Part shown: positions 6,665 to 16,460 of the stretch, one piece after another
Layout of the letters: each line of letters starts with the position of its first letter
Position numbering within the stretch: position 1 is the first letter of the stretch
Source: Rhizobium sp. Q54
Lineage (GTDB): Bacteria > Pseudomonadota > Alphaproteobacteria > Rhizobiales > Beijerinckiaceae
Direction of reading: 5' to 3'
NCBI GenBank assembly: GCA_945903655.1
Contig: CAMDOY010000004.1
Coordinates: forward strand, 1-28,450
DNA length: 28,450 nucleotides
Position numbers and translations under genes: made by a program
Notes under the pieces: model-generated
What the model was told of the DNA's origin: nothing
What the model saw: only the letters and a program-made list of their open reading frames with translations
Database searches by the model: none

Positions 6665-8251
6665 ATGCAGCTCACTGTCTGGACCTACGAAGGACCTCCC
6701 CACATCGGCGCCATGCGCGTGGCTACCGGCATGACCGGCCTGCATTATGTGCTGCACGCCCCCCAGGGCGACACCTATGCGGATCTGCTCTTCACCATGA
6801 TCGAGCGGCGCAGCGCCCGCCCGCCCGTGACCTACACGACCTTTCAGGCCCGGGATCTGGGCGGCGACACCGCCGAACTCTTCAAGAGCGCCGCCAAGGA
6901 AGCCTATGACCGCTTCCAGCCCCAGGCCATGATTGTCGGCGCCTCCTGCACCGCCGAACTCATTCAGGACGATCCGGGCGGCCTCGCCGCCGCGCTCGCC
7001 CTGCCGATTCCCGTGGTGCCGCTGGAATTGCCCGCCTACCAGAAAAAGGAAAACTGGGGCGCGGCGGAGACCTTCTATCGCCTCGTGCGCGCCCTGTCCG
7101 GCACCAAGCGCGAACGTCCCGCGCGCACGCGGCCCCTGTGCAATCTGCTGGGCCCGACCGCGCTGGGCTTTCGCCATCGCGACGATGTCAAGGAAATCAC
7201 GCAGCTGCTGGGACGCCTTGGCGTCGACATCAATGTGGTTGCGCCCATGGGCTCCTCGCCGCAGGACCTGACGCGCCTCGGCGACGCCGATTTCAACGTG
7301 GTGCTCTATCCCGAAGTCGCGAACACCGCCGCCCAATATCTCGAAAAGGCCCATGGCCAGCCCTTCACCAAGGTGATCCCCATCGGCGTGAACGCCACGC
7401 GGGATTTCATCGCGGAAGTGGCGAAAATGTCTGGCGTCGACGCCACGGCTTTGCTGGCGGAAGAGTCCTCGCGTCTGCCCTGGTATTCGCGCTCGGTGGA
7501 TTCCACCTATCTCACGGGCAAGCGCGTCTTCGTCTTCGGCGACGCCAGCCACGCCATCGCCGCCGCGCGCATCGCGCAGACGGAGCTGGGCTTCAAGGTG
7601 GTGGGGCTCGGCACTTACTCCCGCAAATTGGCCCGCGAGGTGCGCGAGGCCGCCAAGCTCTATGGGGTCGAGGCGCTGATCGCCGACGACTATCTCGACG
7701 TCGAGGCGAAGGTCGCCGAATTGCAGGTGGAGCTGGTGCTGGGCACCCAGATGGAGCGCCACATCGCCAAGCGCCTGGGCGTGCCCTGCGCGGTGATTTC
7801 CGCCCCGGTCCATGTGCAGGATTTCCCGGCGCGCTATTCGCCGCAGATGGGTTTCGAAGGCGCCAATGTGATCTTCGACACCTGGGTGCATCCGCTGATG
7901 ATGGGCCTTGAGGAGCATCTCCTCGCCATGTTCCGCGACGATGTGGAATTCCATGACGGCGCGGCGCCCTCGCATCTCGGCGGCAAGGCCCAGAAGTCCC
8001 AGGACAAGCCTGCCGAAGCCATTGCGCCCGAGCCCGTCGCGGCCATGGCGCCGGTGGACGCTGCGCCCGCCGCCGCTGGCGCCCCGATCGTGTTCCAATG
8101 GGACGACAAGGCCGAAAAAGAGCTGAAAAAGATACCCTTCTTCGTTCGTGGCAAAGCCCGCCGCAACACCGAACGCTTCGCCTCCGAGCGCGGCGTGGCG
8201 ACCATCACCATCGAGACTTTGTATGATGCCAAAGCTCACTTCTCCCGCTGA
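6665..8251 (+). CDS. bchB: Dark-operative protochlorophyllide reductase subunit BchB
   Basis: This is the second subunit of the NB catalytic component. The 528-residue length is normal. Asp36 (in HAPQGDTYADLL) is the unusual aspartate ligand of the NB [4Fe-4S] cluster and sits at exactly the expected position. MIVGASCTAELIQDDPGG and VPLELPAYQKKENWGAAETF are family signatures. After about residue 425 an Ala/Pro-rich linker (residues about 445-475) leads to the small C-terminal PCP_red domain (about 475-528, WDDKAEKELKKIPFFVRGKARR), which is present and complete. The ATG at 6665 is 2 nt after bchN. The 3' end overlaps the start of bchH by about 29 nt. Confidence 0.97.
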   Translation: MQLTVWTYEGPPHIGAMRVATGMTGLHYVLHAPQGDTYADLLFTMIERRSARPPVTYTTFQARDLGGDTAELFKSAAKEAYDRFQPQAMIVGASCTAELIQDDPGGLAAALALPIPVVPLELPAYQKKENWGAAETFYRLVRALSGTKRERPARTRPLCNLLGPTALGFRHRDDVKEITQLLGRLGVDINVVAPMGSSPQDLTRLGDADFNVVLYPEVANTAAQYLEKAHGQPFTKVIPIGVNATRDFIAEVAKMSGVDATALLAEESSRLPWYSRSVDSTYLTGKRVFVFGDASHAIAAARIAQTELGFKVVGLGTYSRKLAREVREAAKLYGVEALIADDYLDVEAKVAELQVELVLGTQMERHIAKRLGVPCAVISAPVHVQDFPARYSPQMGFEGANVIFDTWVHPLMMGLEEHLLAMFRDDVEFHDGAAPSHLGGKAQKSQDKPAEAIAPEPVAAMAPVDAAPAAAGAPIVFQWDDKAEKELKKIPFFVRGKARRNTERFASERGVATITIETLYDAKAHFSR

Positions 8252-11200
8252 AGCGACGCCCATGCGCGTCGTTCTCGTCACCATGGACACCCATGTGGCG
8301 AGCGCGATCGATCGCGCGCGGGTGGTGCTGGCGAAGCAGATTCCAGGGCTTTCGCTGCGGGTGCATGCGGCCTCCGAATTTGCGGCGGATCCTGTGGCGC
8401 TGCAACGCTGCCTCGATGACATCGGGCAGGGCGACATCATCATCAACACCATGCTCTTCATGGAAGACCATTTCACGCCGCTGCTGCCGATCCTCAACGC
8501 GCGCCGCACCCAATGCGACGCCATGTTGTGCGCGCTGTCCGCCGCTGAAGTGACCAAGCTGACCCGCATCGGCCAGTTCGACATGAGCGCGCCCGCCAAC
8601 GCCGCCATGACCCTGTTGAAGAAGCTGCGCGGCCCTAAGGAAAAGACCGCCAGCGCTGGCGCCAACCAGATGAAGATGCTGCGGCGGCTGCCGAAGATCC
8701 TGCGCTTCATCCCCGGCACCGCGCAGGATGTGCGCGCCTATTTCCTCGCCATGCAATATTGGCTGGCGGGCTCCGAAGAGAACATGGTCAATCTGGTTCT
8801 CTATCTGGTGGATCGCTACGCCGATGGCCCGCGCCGCCATCTGCGCGGCAAGATGAAAGTCCTGCCGCCCGTCGAATATCCCGAGGTCGGGGTCTATCAT
8901 CCGCGCATGGATGGCGCCGTCACCGAAGATGCGGGCAAGCTGCCTGCGCCCAAGGGTGGCGCCAAGGCGACCGTGGGCCTGCTGCTCATGCGCTCCTATG
9001 TGCTGGCGCGCAACGCCGGTCACTATGACGGCATGATCGCGGCGCTCGAAGCGCGCGGATTGCGCGTGATCCCCGCGTTCGCGGCTGGCCTTGACGCCCG
9101 CCCGGCCATCGAAAAATTCTTCATGAAGGACGGCCAGCCGACCATCGACGCCATGGTGTCGCTCATGGGCTTCTCCCTCGTTGGCGGCCCCGCCTATAAC
9201 GACGCCAAGGCGGCGGAGGAGATCCTCGCGAAGCTCGACGTTCCCTATATCGCCGCCCATCCCGTCGAGTTCCAGACTATGGAGCAATGGCAGGATTCGG
9301 ACCGGGGTCTGCTGCCCGTGGAATCCACCATCATGGTGGCCATCCCCGAGCTCGATGGCTCCACCGGCCCCGCCGTGTTCGGCGGCCGCGCCGATGGCGG
9401 AACCACCTGCGGCGGCTGCGAGCGCCAATGCGTGTTCCCGAAGTCCGAGAACGCCCGCGACATGCATGTCTGCGCCGAGCGCGCCGAGACCCTCTCCGCC
9501 CGCATCGAGAAACTGGCGCTGCTGCGCCGCTCGCAGCGCGCGGACCGCAAGGTCGGCGTGGTGCTCTTCAACTTCCCGCCCAACGCCGGCAACACCGGCA
9601 CCGCCGCTTACCTCTCGGTGTTCGAATCGCTCTATCGCGTGCTGCACGCCATGAAGGGCGCGGGCTATACGGTCGAGCCGCCCGCCTCCGTGGACGCCCT
9701 GCGCGACTCCATCATCGAAGGCAACGCCAAGCGCTTCGGCGCCCTCGCCAATGTGCATGTGCGCGTGCCCACCGAACAGCATGTGCGCCGCGAGCGCTGG
9801 CTGAAGCAGATCGAGGCCCAATGGGGCTCGGCGCCCGGCAGGCAGCAATCCGATGGCGCCAGCATCCAGATCCTGGGCGAGCGCTTCGGCAATGTCTTCG
9901 TGGGCGTGCAGCCCGCTTTCGGCTACGAGGGCGATCCCATGCGCCTGCTCTTCGAAAAGGGCTTCTCGCCGACCCACGCCTTCTCGGCCTTCTATCGCTG
10001 GATGCGCGAGGATTTCGGCGCCGACGCCGTGCTGCATTTCGGCACCCATGGGGCGCTGGAATTCATGCCGGGCAAGCAGACGGGCCTGTCGGGGGCCTGC
10101 TGGCCGGATCGGCTGATCGCGGACCTGCCGAACTTCTATCTCTACGCCTCCAACAACCCCTCCGAAGGCGCCATCGCCAAGCGGCGGGCGGCGGCGACCC
10201 TCATCAGCTATCTGACGCCCCCGGTCGCCAGCGCAGGCCTCTATCGCGGCCTCGTCGATCTCAAGGCCTCGCTGGACCGCTGGCGCAAGGACCGGCCCGA
10301 GACCCCCGAGGACTGCACAGAGCTTGCGGTGCTCATCCAGTCTCAGGCGGCGGAGCTTGATCTGGCGGCTGCGGAGCCCTTCTGGTCCGGCGATGTGGAA
10401 GCGCAGATCGTCAAGCTCAACGAAGCCATTCTGGAACTCGAATATACATTGATCCCCCATGGGCTGCATGTGGTGGGCGAGCCGCTCAGCGCGGAAGAGC
10501 GCGCCGACATGCTGCTCGCCATGGCGGAATCGACCCATGGTCAGCGGCTGGAGCGCGCTGCGGTGGAAGCCCTGGTCAGCGGCGTCGCCGTGGAGACCAT
10601 CACGAAGGACAGCGCGACCCGCGACATTCTGCGCGCCCTCAAGCCCTCCGCCGAGCATCTGGCGCAGGATTATGAGATCGGCGGCATCCTCAGGGCGCTC
10701 GACGGGCGCTTCATCAATCCGGCGCCCGGCGGCGACCTCCTGCGCACGCCCGACGTGCTGCCCACTGGCCGCAACCTCCATGGGTTCGACCCCTTCAAGA
10801 TCCCCAGCAAATACGCCACCCAGGATGGCGCCCGCCAGGCCCAGCGCCTGCTGACGCGCCATGTGGCCGATGGTAATCCCTTCCCCGAGACCGTGGCCCT
10901 CGTGCTCTGGGGCACGGACAATCTCAAGACCGAGGGCGCCCCCATCGCCCAGGCCCTCGCCCTGCTGGGCGCAGCGCCCCGCTTCGACAGCTATGGCCGT
11001 CTCGCGGGCGCGACGCTGCTGCCGCTGGATCAGATGACCCATCCGCGCGTGGATGTGATCATCTCGCTCTCGGGTATCTTCCGCGACCTCATGCCCCTGC
11101 AGATCAAGCTGCTGGCGGAGGCGACCTTCCTCGCCGCGAGCGCGGACGAGCCGCTGGATCGCAACTTCGTGCGCAAACATGCGCTGGCCTATATGGCCGA

Positions 11201-11960
11201 GCATGGCGGCGACATGGAAGCCGCGTCCCTGCGCGTTTTCGGCAATGCGGATGGCGCTTACGGCTCCAACGTCAACAATCTCATCGAGAGCGGCGCCTGG
11301 GAAAACGAGGACGAGCTGGCGGAGACCTATACCCGCCGCAAGGGCTTCGCCTATGGCCGCGCGGGCAAGCCGGTGCAGCAGCCCGAACTGCTCAAGAGCA
11401 TTCTGAAGGGCGTCGATCTCGCCTATCAGAACCTCGACTCCGTGGAGCTGGGCGTCACCACCGTCGACAATTATTTCGATACGCTGGGCGGCGTCAGCCG
11501 CGCCATCAAGCGCGCCAAGGGCACGGTCGCGCCGGTCTATATCGGCGACCAGACCAAGGGCGAGGGCGTCGTGCGCACGCTCAATGAGCAGGTCGCACTG
11601 GAGACCCGCACTCGCATGCTCAACCCCAAGTGGTACGAGGGCATGTTGAAGCATGGCTACGAGGGCGTCCGGCAGATCGAGACCCATGTCACCAACACCA
11701 TGGGCTGGTCGGCGACGACAGGGCAGGTGGAGCCCTGGGTCTATCAGCGCCTCACCCAGACCTATGTGCTGGACCCCGAAATGCGCGAGCGCCTGGCGAC
11801 CTTAAATCCTGCAGCCTCTGCGAAGATCGCCGACCGGCTGATCGAAGCCCACAAGCGCGGCTACTGGACACCCGACCCCGACTTGCTGCTGGCCCTGCAA
11901 ACGGCTGGCGAAGAACTCGAAGATCGCCTTGAAGGCGTGACCACGGAGATTGCGGCATGA
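8223..11960 (+). CDS. bchH: Magnesium chelatase large subunit BchH
   Basis: BchH binds protoporphyrin IX and, powered by BchD/BchI, inserts Mg2+, the first committed step to bacteriochlorophyll. The 1245-residue size is typical of the CobN/BchH family. Recognisable stretches include RVVLVTMDTHVASAIDRAR at the N-terminus, FGGRADGGTTCGGCERQC near residue 395, LFNFPPNAGNTGTAAYLSVF, LHFGTHGALEFMPGKQTGLSG and the C-terminal GMLKHGYEGVRQIETHVTNTMGWSA. I chose the ATG at 8223, seven bases after GAGA; the ATG at 8226 is equally possible and 8262 would cut the conserved leader. The gene starts inside the end of bchB and ends in an ATGA overlap with bchL. BchD and BchI are not in this window. Confidence 0.97.
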   Translation: MMPKLTSPAEATPMRVVLVTMDTHVASAIDRARVVLAKQIPGLSLRVHAASEFAADPVALQRCLDDIGQGDIIINTMLFMEDHFTPLLPILNARRTQCDAMLCALSAAEVTKLTRIGQFDMSAPANAAMTLLKKLRGPKEKTASAGANQMKMLRRLPKILRFIPGTAQDVRAYFLAMQYWLAGSEENMVNLVLYLVDRYADGPRRHLRGKMKVLPPVEYPEVGVYHPRMDGAVTEDAGKLPAPKGGAKATVGLLLMRSYVLARNAGHYDGMIAALEARGLRVIPAFAAGLDARPAIEKFFMKDGQPTIDAMVSLMGFSLVGGPAYNDAKAAEEILAKLDVPYIAAHPVEFQTMEQWQDSDRGLLPVESTIMVAIPELDGSTGPAVFGGRADGGTTCGGCERQCVFPKSENARDMHVCAERAETLSARIEKLALLRRSQRADRKVGVVLFNFPPNAGNTGTAAYLSVFESLYRVLHAMKGAGYTVEPPASVDALRDSIIEGNAKRFGALANVHVRVPTEQHVRRERWLKQIEAQWGSAPGRQQSDGASIQILGERFGNVFVGVQPAFGYEGDPMRLLFEKGFSPTHAFSAFYRWMREDFGADAVLHFGTHGALEFMPGKQTGLSGACWPDRLIADLPNFYLYASNNPSEGAIAKRRAAATLISYLTPPVASAGLYRGLVDLKASLDRWRKDRPETPEDCTELAVLIQSQAAELDLAAAEPFWSGDVEAQIVKLNEAILELEYTLIPHGLHVVGEPLSAEERADMLLAMAESTHGQRLERAAVEALVSGVAVETITKDSATRDILRALKPSAEHLAQDYEIGGILRALDGRFINPAPGGDLLRTPDVLPTGRNLHGFDPFKIPSKYATQDGARQAQRLLTRHVADGNPFPETVALVLWGTDNLKTEGAPIAQALALLGAAPRFDSYGRLAGATLLPLDQMTHPRVDVIISLSGIFRDLMPLQIKLLAEATFLAASADEPLDRNFVRKHALAYMAEHGGDMEAASLRVFGNADGAYGSNVNNLIESGAWENEDELAETYTRRKGFAYGRAGKPVQQPELLKSILKGVDLAYQNLDSVELGVTTVDNYFDTLGGVSRAIKRAKGTVAPVYIGDQTKGEGVVRTLNEQVALETRTRMLNPKWYEGMLKHGYEGVRQIETHVTNTMGWSATTGQVEPWVYQRLTQTYVLDPEMRERLATLNPAASAKIADRLIEAHKRGYWTPDPDLLLALQTAGEELEDRLEGVTTEIAA

Positions 11961-12847
11961 ACATTCCGATCCGAAATCCGATTCCCCGTCAGCCCGCCGG
12001 CTCCATGCAGGTCGAACTTGACCCCAATCTCAACATTGGGACAGCCAAGGTCTTCGCCGTCTATGGCAAGGGCGGCATCGGCAAGAGCACGACCTCCTCG
12101 AATCTCTCGGTGGCCTTCTCCAAGCTCGGCAAGCGCGTGCTGCAGATCGGCTGCGATCCCAAGCATGATTCCACCTTCACCCTCACCAAGCGCCTCGCCC
12201 CCACCGTCATCGACGCGCTGGAGGCCGTGCAGTTCCATTCCGAGGAATTGCGCATCGAGGACTTCGTGGCCGAGGGCTACAATGGCGTCATGTGCGTGGA
12301 GGCGGGCGGACCGCCTGCGGGCACCGGTTGCGGCGGCTATGTGGTCGGCCAGACCGTGAAGCTGCTGAAAGAGCATCACCTGCTGGAAGACACCGATGTG
12401 GTGATCTTCGACGTGCTCGGCGACGTGGTCTGCGGCGGCTTCGCCTCGCCCCTGCAACATGCGGGTCGCGCGCTCATCGTCACCGCCAACGACTTCGACT
12501 CCATCTTCGCCATGAACCGCATCGTCGCGGCCATCCACGCCAAGGCGAAGAACTACAATGTGCGGCTCGGCGGCGTCATCGCTAACCGCAGCGCCAACAC
12601 CGATGAGATTGATCGCTACAACGCGGCGGTGGGCCTCAAGCGCGTCGCGCATTTCCCTGATCTCGACATCGTACGCCGCAGCCGTTTGAAGAAGTCCACG
12701 CTCTTCGAGATGGAGCCTACCCCTGAACTGGAGGCGATCCAGAACGAATATATGCGCCTCGCCGATCAGCTCTGGCACGGGTTCGAGCCGCTGGAAGCCG
12801 CGCCCATGAAGGACCGCGACCTCTTCGAATTCCTGGGCTTCGACTGA
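11957..12847 (+). CDS. bchL: Protochlorophyllide reductase iron protein BchL
   Basis: BchL is the NifH-like ATPase that passes electrons to BchNB. In the 296-residue protein the P-loop GKGGIGKST spans residues 37-45. The two cysteines per subunit that hold the inter-subunit [4Fe-4S] cluster are C125 (GTGCGGY) and C159 (DVVCGGF), both 28 positions later than in Rhodobacter sphaeroides BchL, which fits the longer N-terminus here. IGCDPKHDSTFTL and FDVLGDVVCGGF are family signatures. ATG at 11957 overlaps the bchH stop by 4 nt, and its own stop overlaps the bchM ATG by 1 nt. Confidence 0.98.
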   Translation: MNIPIRNPIPRQPAGSMQVELDPNLNIGTAKVFAVYGKGGIGKSTTSSNLSVAFSKLGKRVLQIGCDPKHDSTFTLTKRLAPTVIDALEAVQFHSEELRIEDFVAEGYNGVMCVEAGGPPAGTGCGGYVVGQTVKLLKEHHLLEDTDVVIFDVLGDVVCGGFASPLQHAGRALIVTANDFDSIFAMNRIVAAIHAKAKNYNVRLGGVIANRSANTDEIDRYNAAVGLKRVAHFPDLDIVRRSRLKKSTLFEMEPTPELEAIQNEYMRLADQLWHGFEPLEAAPMKDRDLFEFLGFD

Positions 12848-13548
12848 TGACCACCGCCACCCGCAACACCCGCCGCAGCGAGCTGGAGCTCTATTTCGAC
12901 CGCACTGCGGTCGAAGCGTGGAAGCGCCTGACCTCCGATGCGCCCGTGAGCGGCATCCGCGCCCAGGTGCGCGCGGGCCGCGACGCCATGCGCGACACCC
13001 TGCTGTCCTGGCTCCCCCAGGACATGCGGGGCCTGCGCGTGCTGGACGCAGGTTGCGGCACCGGCGCGCTGGCGGTGGAGGCGGCGCGGCGCGGCGCTGA
13101 CGTGCTGGCCATCGACATCTCCCCCTCTCTGGTGGACATGGCGCGCGAGCGGGCGCCGAAGGATCTGGGCGCTGGCAGCATCACCTTCGCGGTGGGCGAC
13201 ATGCTCGACCCGGCGCTGGGGACCTTCGATCATGTGGTCGCCATGGATTCCCTGATCCATTATGTGGGCGAGGACATCGCGCAGACGCTGGCGTCCCTGG
13301 CCCAGCGCACCCGCGGCTCCATGGTCTTCACTGTCGCGCCCCGCACCCCCGCCCTGACCCTGCTGTGGGTTGTGGGCCGCATGTTCCCGCGCAGCGACCG
13401 GGCGCCGGCCATCGAGCCCATCGCCCAGAAGGCGCTGGAGCGGCACATGGGCGAACTGCCGCAACTCAATGGCTGGACCATCCACCGCAGCCAGCGGGTC
13501 TCGCGCAGTTTCTACATTTCGCAAGCGCTGGAGGTGAAGCGGTCATGA
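12847..13548 (+). CDS. bchM: Mg-protoporphyrin IX O-methyltransferase BchM
   Basis: BchM methylates the C13 propionate of Mg-protoporphyrin IX using S-adenosylmethionine, providing the substrate for the AcsF cyclase. The 233-residue protein has the class I methyltransferase motif VLDAGCGTGALAVEAARRG (residues about 65-83), the acidic strand end VLAIDIS that binds the adenosyl ribose, and the BchM-typical FDHVVAMDSLIHY. The C-terminal QRVSRSFYISQALEVKR is also characteristic. The start ATG shares one base with the bchL TGA, and the end overlaps lhaA (ATGA), so it is deep inside the coupled operon. The product would feed AcsF, encoded 4 kb downstream on the same strand. Confidence 0.96.
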   Translation: MTTATRNTRRSELELYFDRTAVEAWKRLTSDAPVSGIRAQVRAGRDAMRDTLLSWLPQDMRGLRVLDAGCGTGALAVEAARRGADVLAIDISPSLVDMARERAPKDLGAGSITFAVGDMLDPALGTFDHVVAMDSLIHYVGEDIAQTLASLAQRTRGSMVFTVAPRTPALTLLWVVGRMFPRSDRAPAIEPIAQKALERHMGELPQLNGWTIHRSQRVSRSFYISQALEVKRS

Positions 13549-14999
13549 ATCGCGCCAGCGCAGCCATGATCCGGGGACTGATGCGTTTCGGTCCCGGCCT
13601 TCTGCCCTTCGCGGACGCCGCGACGGCGGAATTGCCCATGGGTCGGCTGCTGCGTCTTTCGCTGTTTCAGGTGACTGTGGGCATGGCCGCCGTGCTGCTG
13701 ATCGGCACCCTCAACCGGGTGATGATCGTCGAGCTGAACGTGCCCTCGTGGATCGTGGCCATCATGCTGGCCCTGCCGCTGCTCTTCGCCCCCTTCCGCG
13801 CGCTGGTGGGCTTTCGCTCGGACAACCACCGCTCGTTCCTGGGCTGGCGCCGGACGCCTTACATCTGGTTTGGCGCCATGCTGCAATTCGGCGGCCTCGC
13901 CATCATGCCCTTCGCCCTGCTGATCCTGTCGGGCGACACCACCGGGCCGATTTTCGTGGGCCATGTGGCCGCCGCTCTCGCCTTCCTGCTGGTGGGCGCG
14001 GGGCTGCATACGGTGCAGACCGTGGGGCTGGCCCTGGCGACGGATCTCGCCCCCGAACACGCCCGCCCCCGGGTGGTGGCCCTGCTCTGCGCCATGCTGC
14101 TGGTGGGGATGGCGGTGAGCGCCCTCATCTTCGGGCTGGCCCTCTCGCACTTCACCCAGATCCGCCTGATCCAGGTGGTGCAGGGCTCGGCGGTGGTGAC
14201 CATCGTCCTCAACGGAATCGCCCTGTGGAAGCAGGAGCCGCGTTCAAGCCTCATCGCTCCCACGGGCGCCGCCCGCGCGCCCTTCCGCAGCGCCTGGAGC
14301 GCCTTCGCCGATGAAGGCCGCACCCGCCGCCGCCTTGTCGCCACCGCGCTGGGCACGGCGGCTTTCAGCATGCAGGACATCCTGCTGGAGCCCTATGGCG
14401 GCAAGATCCTGCAACTGCCGGTCTCCGCCACCACCCTGATGACCGCCATGCTTGCGATCGGCGGCGGCGCGGGCCTGATGCTGGCGGCCCGCTGGTTGAC
14501 GCGCGGCGCCGACGCCCATCGGGTCGCGGCGATGGGCGCGATTGTCGGCGTCTTCGCCTTCGCAGCCGTCATTCTCGCCGCCCCCATGGATTCCACCGGC
14601 CTCTTCGGTTTCGGCGTCACTCTGATTGGCGGCGGCGCGGGCATGTTCGCCCACGGCACGCTCACCGCCACCATGGCCCTCGCCAAGCCCCAGGACCGGG
14701 GTCTGGCTCTGGGGGCATGGGGGGCAGCCCAGGCCACCGCCGCAGGCCTCGCCATCGCCCTCAGCGGCGCCATCAACGATCTGGGAACCGCGCTCGCCAC
14801 TTCAGGCGCGCTGGGCGAGGCGCTCGTCACGCCCGCCACGGGCTTCGCCATGGTCTACGTCATCGAAATCGTCCTGCTGCTGGCGACGGTCGTCGCCATC
14901 GGCCCCCTCGTGCGCTCGCCCCGCGTGGCCGCGCAGGACGGGGATAGGGACTTCAATCTTGTCAAAGCCAACACACTCATTCCGGGAGGCGTCAGATGA
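13545..14999 (+). CDS. lhaA: LH1 assembly protein LhaA (PucC-family transporter-like)
   Basis: LhaA assists assembly of the LH1 antenna in the membrane. The 484-residue protein has about 12 membrane segments and BCD/PucC family signatures: FADAATAELPMGRLLRLSLF at residues 23-42, LNRVMIVEL, ILLEPYGGKIL in the middle and GLALGAWGAAQATAAGLAIA late. Its position between bchM and puhA is the standard site of lhaA (ORF1696/G115), which separates it from pucC even though the N-terminal 100 residues are very close to the pucC product at 23063. The start ATG at 13545 overlaps the bchM stop by 4 nt. GGGAGG near its end doubles as the ribosome site of puhA. Confidence 0.93.
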   Translation: MNRASAAMIRGLMRFGPGLLPFADAATAELPMGRLLRLSLFQVTVGMAAVLLIGTLNRVMIVELNVPSWIVAIMLALPLLFAPFRALVGFRSDNHRSFLGWRRTPYIWFGAMLQFGGLAIMPFALLILSGDTTGPIFVGHVAAALAFLLVGAGLHTVQTVGLALATDLAPEHARPRVVALLCAMLLVGMAVSALIFGLALSHFTQIRLIQVVQGSAVVTIVLNGIALWKQEPRSSLIAPTGAARAPFRSAWSAFADEGRTRRRLVATALGTAAFSMQDILLEPYGGKILQLPVSATTLMTAMLAIGGGAGLMLAARWLTRGADAHRVAAMGAIVGVFAFAAVILAAPMDSTGLFGFGVTLIGGGAGMFAHGTLTATMALAKPQDRGLALGAWGAAQATAAGLAIALSGAINDLGTALATSGALGEALVTPATGFAMVYVIEIVLLLATVVAIGPLVRSPRVAAQDGDRDFNLVKANTLIPGGVR

Positions 15000-15772
15000 T
15001 GCGAGGATCTCTCACCAGTTACATGGATGTCGCGCAGATCGTGCTCTATGCCTTCTTCCTGTTCTTCGCCGGGCTGATCTTCTATCTGCGCCGGGAAGAC
15101 CGTCGCGAGGGCTACCCGCTCGAGAACGAGGCGGCGGGTTACCAGAAGCCGCGCGGCTTTGCGCTGATCCCCACCCCCAAGCGCTTTCGCCTGCATACGG
15201 GCGAGGTGGTGGAGGCCCCAAACTTCACCCCCGATCCCCGCACGCTCAAGGCCGAGAAGGTCGAGCCCTGGCCGGGCGCGCCTCTGCAGCCCGTGGGCAA
15301 CCCCATGCTGGCGGAAGTGGGCCCGGGCTCCTATGCGCTGCGCGAGGATGTACCTGAGAAAACCCACGATGGCCGCGACCTCATCGTCCCCATGCGGGTG
15401 GCGACGAATTTCGCAGTGGCGAAGGAAAACGGCAACCCCATGGGCATGCGCGTGTTCGGCGCTGATCGGGTGGTCGCTGGCGTCATCACCGATCTGTGGG
15501 TGGATCGCGGCGAGGCAACCTTGCGCTACTACGAAGTCGAGACGGGGTCGGAGGGCGCCTCCCACCGCGTGCTGCTGCCGATCAACTTCTGCAAGGTGAA
15601 CTTCACCGGCAAGTCAGTCGCGGTGCAGGCGATCCTCGGCCACCAGTTCGCCGATGTGCCCACCACCCGCCATCCCGACAAGGTGACGAAGCTCGAGGAA
15701 GAGAAGATCACCGCCTATTACGGCGCCGGCACCCTCTACGCCACGCCCGAGCGTTCGGAGCCGCTGATATGA
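14996..15772 (+). CDS. puhA: Photosynthetic reaction centre H subunit PuhA
   Basis: PuhA caps the cytoplasmic side of the reaction centre and conducts protons to the QB site. The 258-residue protein has the usual N-terminal tail, one membrane helix (about residues 11-31, IVLYAFFLFFAGLIFYL) followed by a charged RREDRREGYPLE motif, and a soluble barrel with LIVPMRVATNFAVAKENGNPMGM and LLPINFCKVNF. The Glu in RYYEVE probably equals Glu-H173 of Rhodobacter sphaeroides, needed for proton transfer to QB; that match is from memory of the family. ATG at 14996 overlaps the lhaA stop and has GGGAGG nine bases upstream. The 3' end overlaps puhB by 4 nt. Confidence 0.97.
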   Translation: MMRGSLTSYMDVAQIVLYAFFLFFAGLIFYLRREDRREGYPLENEAAGYQKPRGFALIPTPKRFRLHTGEVVEAPNFTPDPRTLKAEKVEPWPGAPLQPVGNPMLAEVGPGSYALREDVPEKTHDGRDLIVPMRVATNFAVAKENGNPMGMRVFGADRVVAGVITDLWVDRGEATLRYYEVETGSEGASHRVLLPINFCKVNFTGKSVAVQAILGHQFADVPTTRHPDKVTKLEEEKITAYYGAGTLYATPERSEPLI

Positions 15773-16428
15773 AACTCGTCGATCTCGACAAGCTCCTGCC
15801 CGCCGACATTCCAGAGGGTGAGCGCGTGCTCTGGTACGGGCGCCCCGACTGGGTGAGCCTCGCCCGGAACGCCTACCGCGGCGATCTGGTGGCCGCCTAT
15901 TTCGGCGCTCTGGCGGTCTGGAACGCGGTGGTGGACAGCGAGGCGGGCTCCATGGCCGCCGCTATCGCCGTCGGCAAGACCCTTGCGCTTGGCGCAGTTT
16001 GCCTGGGCTTGCTGGGCCTGCTGGCCTCGCTCAGCGCGCGCACCACGCTCTATGTGGTCACTTCGCGCAGGGTTGTGATGAAGGTCGGCATCGCCCTGCA
16101 AATCTTCTTCAACATTCCCTATTCGCAGATCGCCTCCGCCGCCCTGCGCACCTTCAACGACGGCACGGGCGAGATTCCCCTGGCGCTGGCGGCTGGTCGG
16201 CGCATCGCTTACATGAACCTCTGGCCTCATGCGCGGCCCTTCCACATCGCCCATCCCCAGCCAGCCCTGCGCTCCATTCCCGGCGCTGAGGATGTGGCCG
16301 AGATCCTGCGGCAAGCCATGATCACCGAGGCCCAGACGCGCCTTGGCCTCGTCCATGTGACGGCGCCGGAGCAAGCCGTTTCGACCGATCAGCAAACCGC
16401 ATTCCCGTCAGGCGCGGTGGCGGCCTGA
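15769..16428 (+). CDS. puhB: Reaction-centre assembly protein PuhB
   Basis: PuhB is a membrane protein that helps reaction-centre assembly in Rhodobacter (ORF214 product). This copy has 219 residues, the expected size. It begins MKLVDLDKLLPADIPEGERVLW followed by YGRPDW, has two hydrophobic segments (about residues 40-60 and 68-90) and then a PH-like domain opening with TTLYVVTSRRVVMKVGIAL. The C-terminal FHIAHPQPALRSIPGAEDVAEIL is typical of the family. The ATG at 15769 overlaps the puhA stop (ATGA). An in-frame reading upstream to 15496 is an unrelated shadow within puhA. A 32-nt gap separates it from puhC. Confidence 0.93.
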   Translation: MKLVDLDKLLPADIPEGERVLWYGRPDWVSLARNAYRGDLVAAYFGALAVWNAVVDSEAGSMAAAIAVGKTLALGAVCLGLLGLLASLSARTTLYVVTSRRVVMKVGIALQIFFNIPYSQIASAALRTFNDGTGEIPLALAAGRRIAYMNLWPHARPFHIAHPQPALRSIPGAEDVAEILRQAMITEAQTRLGLVHVTAPEQAVSTDQQTAFPSGAVAA

Positions 16429-16460
16429 GACAGCCCGTCAACCAGACCAAGGAACCAGAC

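Noticed and set aside
6590..8719. Open frame of 709 codons on the minus strand opposite bchB
   Set aside because: Shadow of bchB/bchH; no family features and no ribosome site, while the plus strand encodes complete BchB with Asp36.
8205..11687. Open frame of 1160 codons on the minus strand opposite bchH
   Set aside because: It is antisense to the unmistakable bchH, has no recognisable domain, and its composition (rich in His, Gln, Arg, Gly, Ala, Leu) is that of a GC-rich shadow frame.
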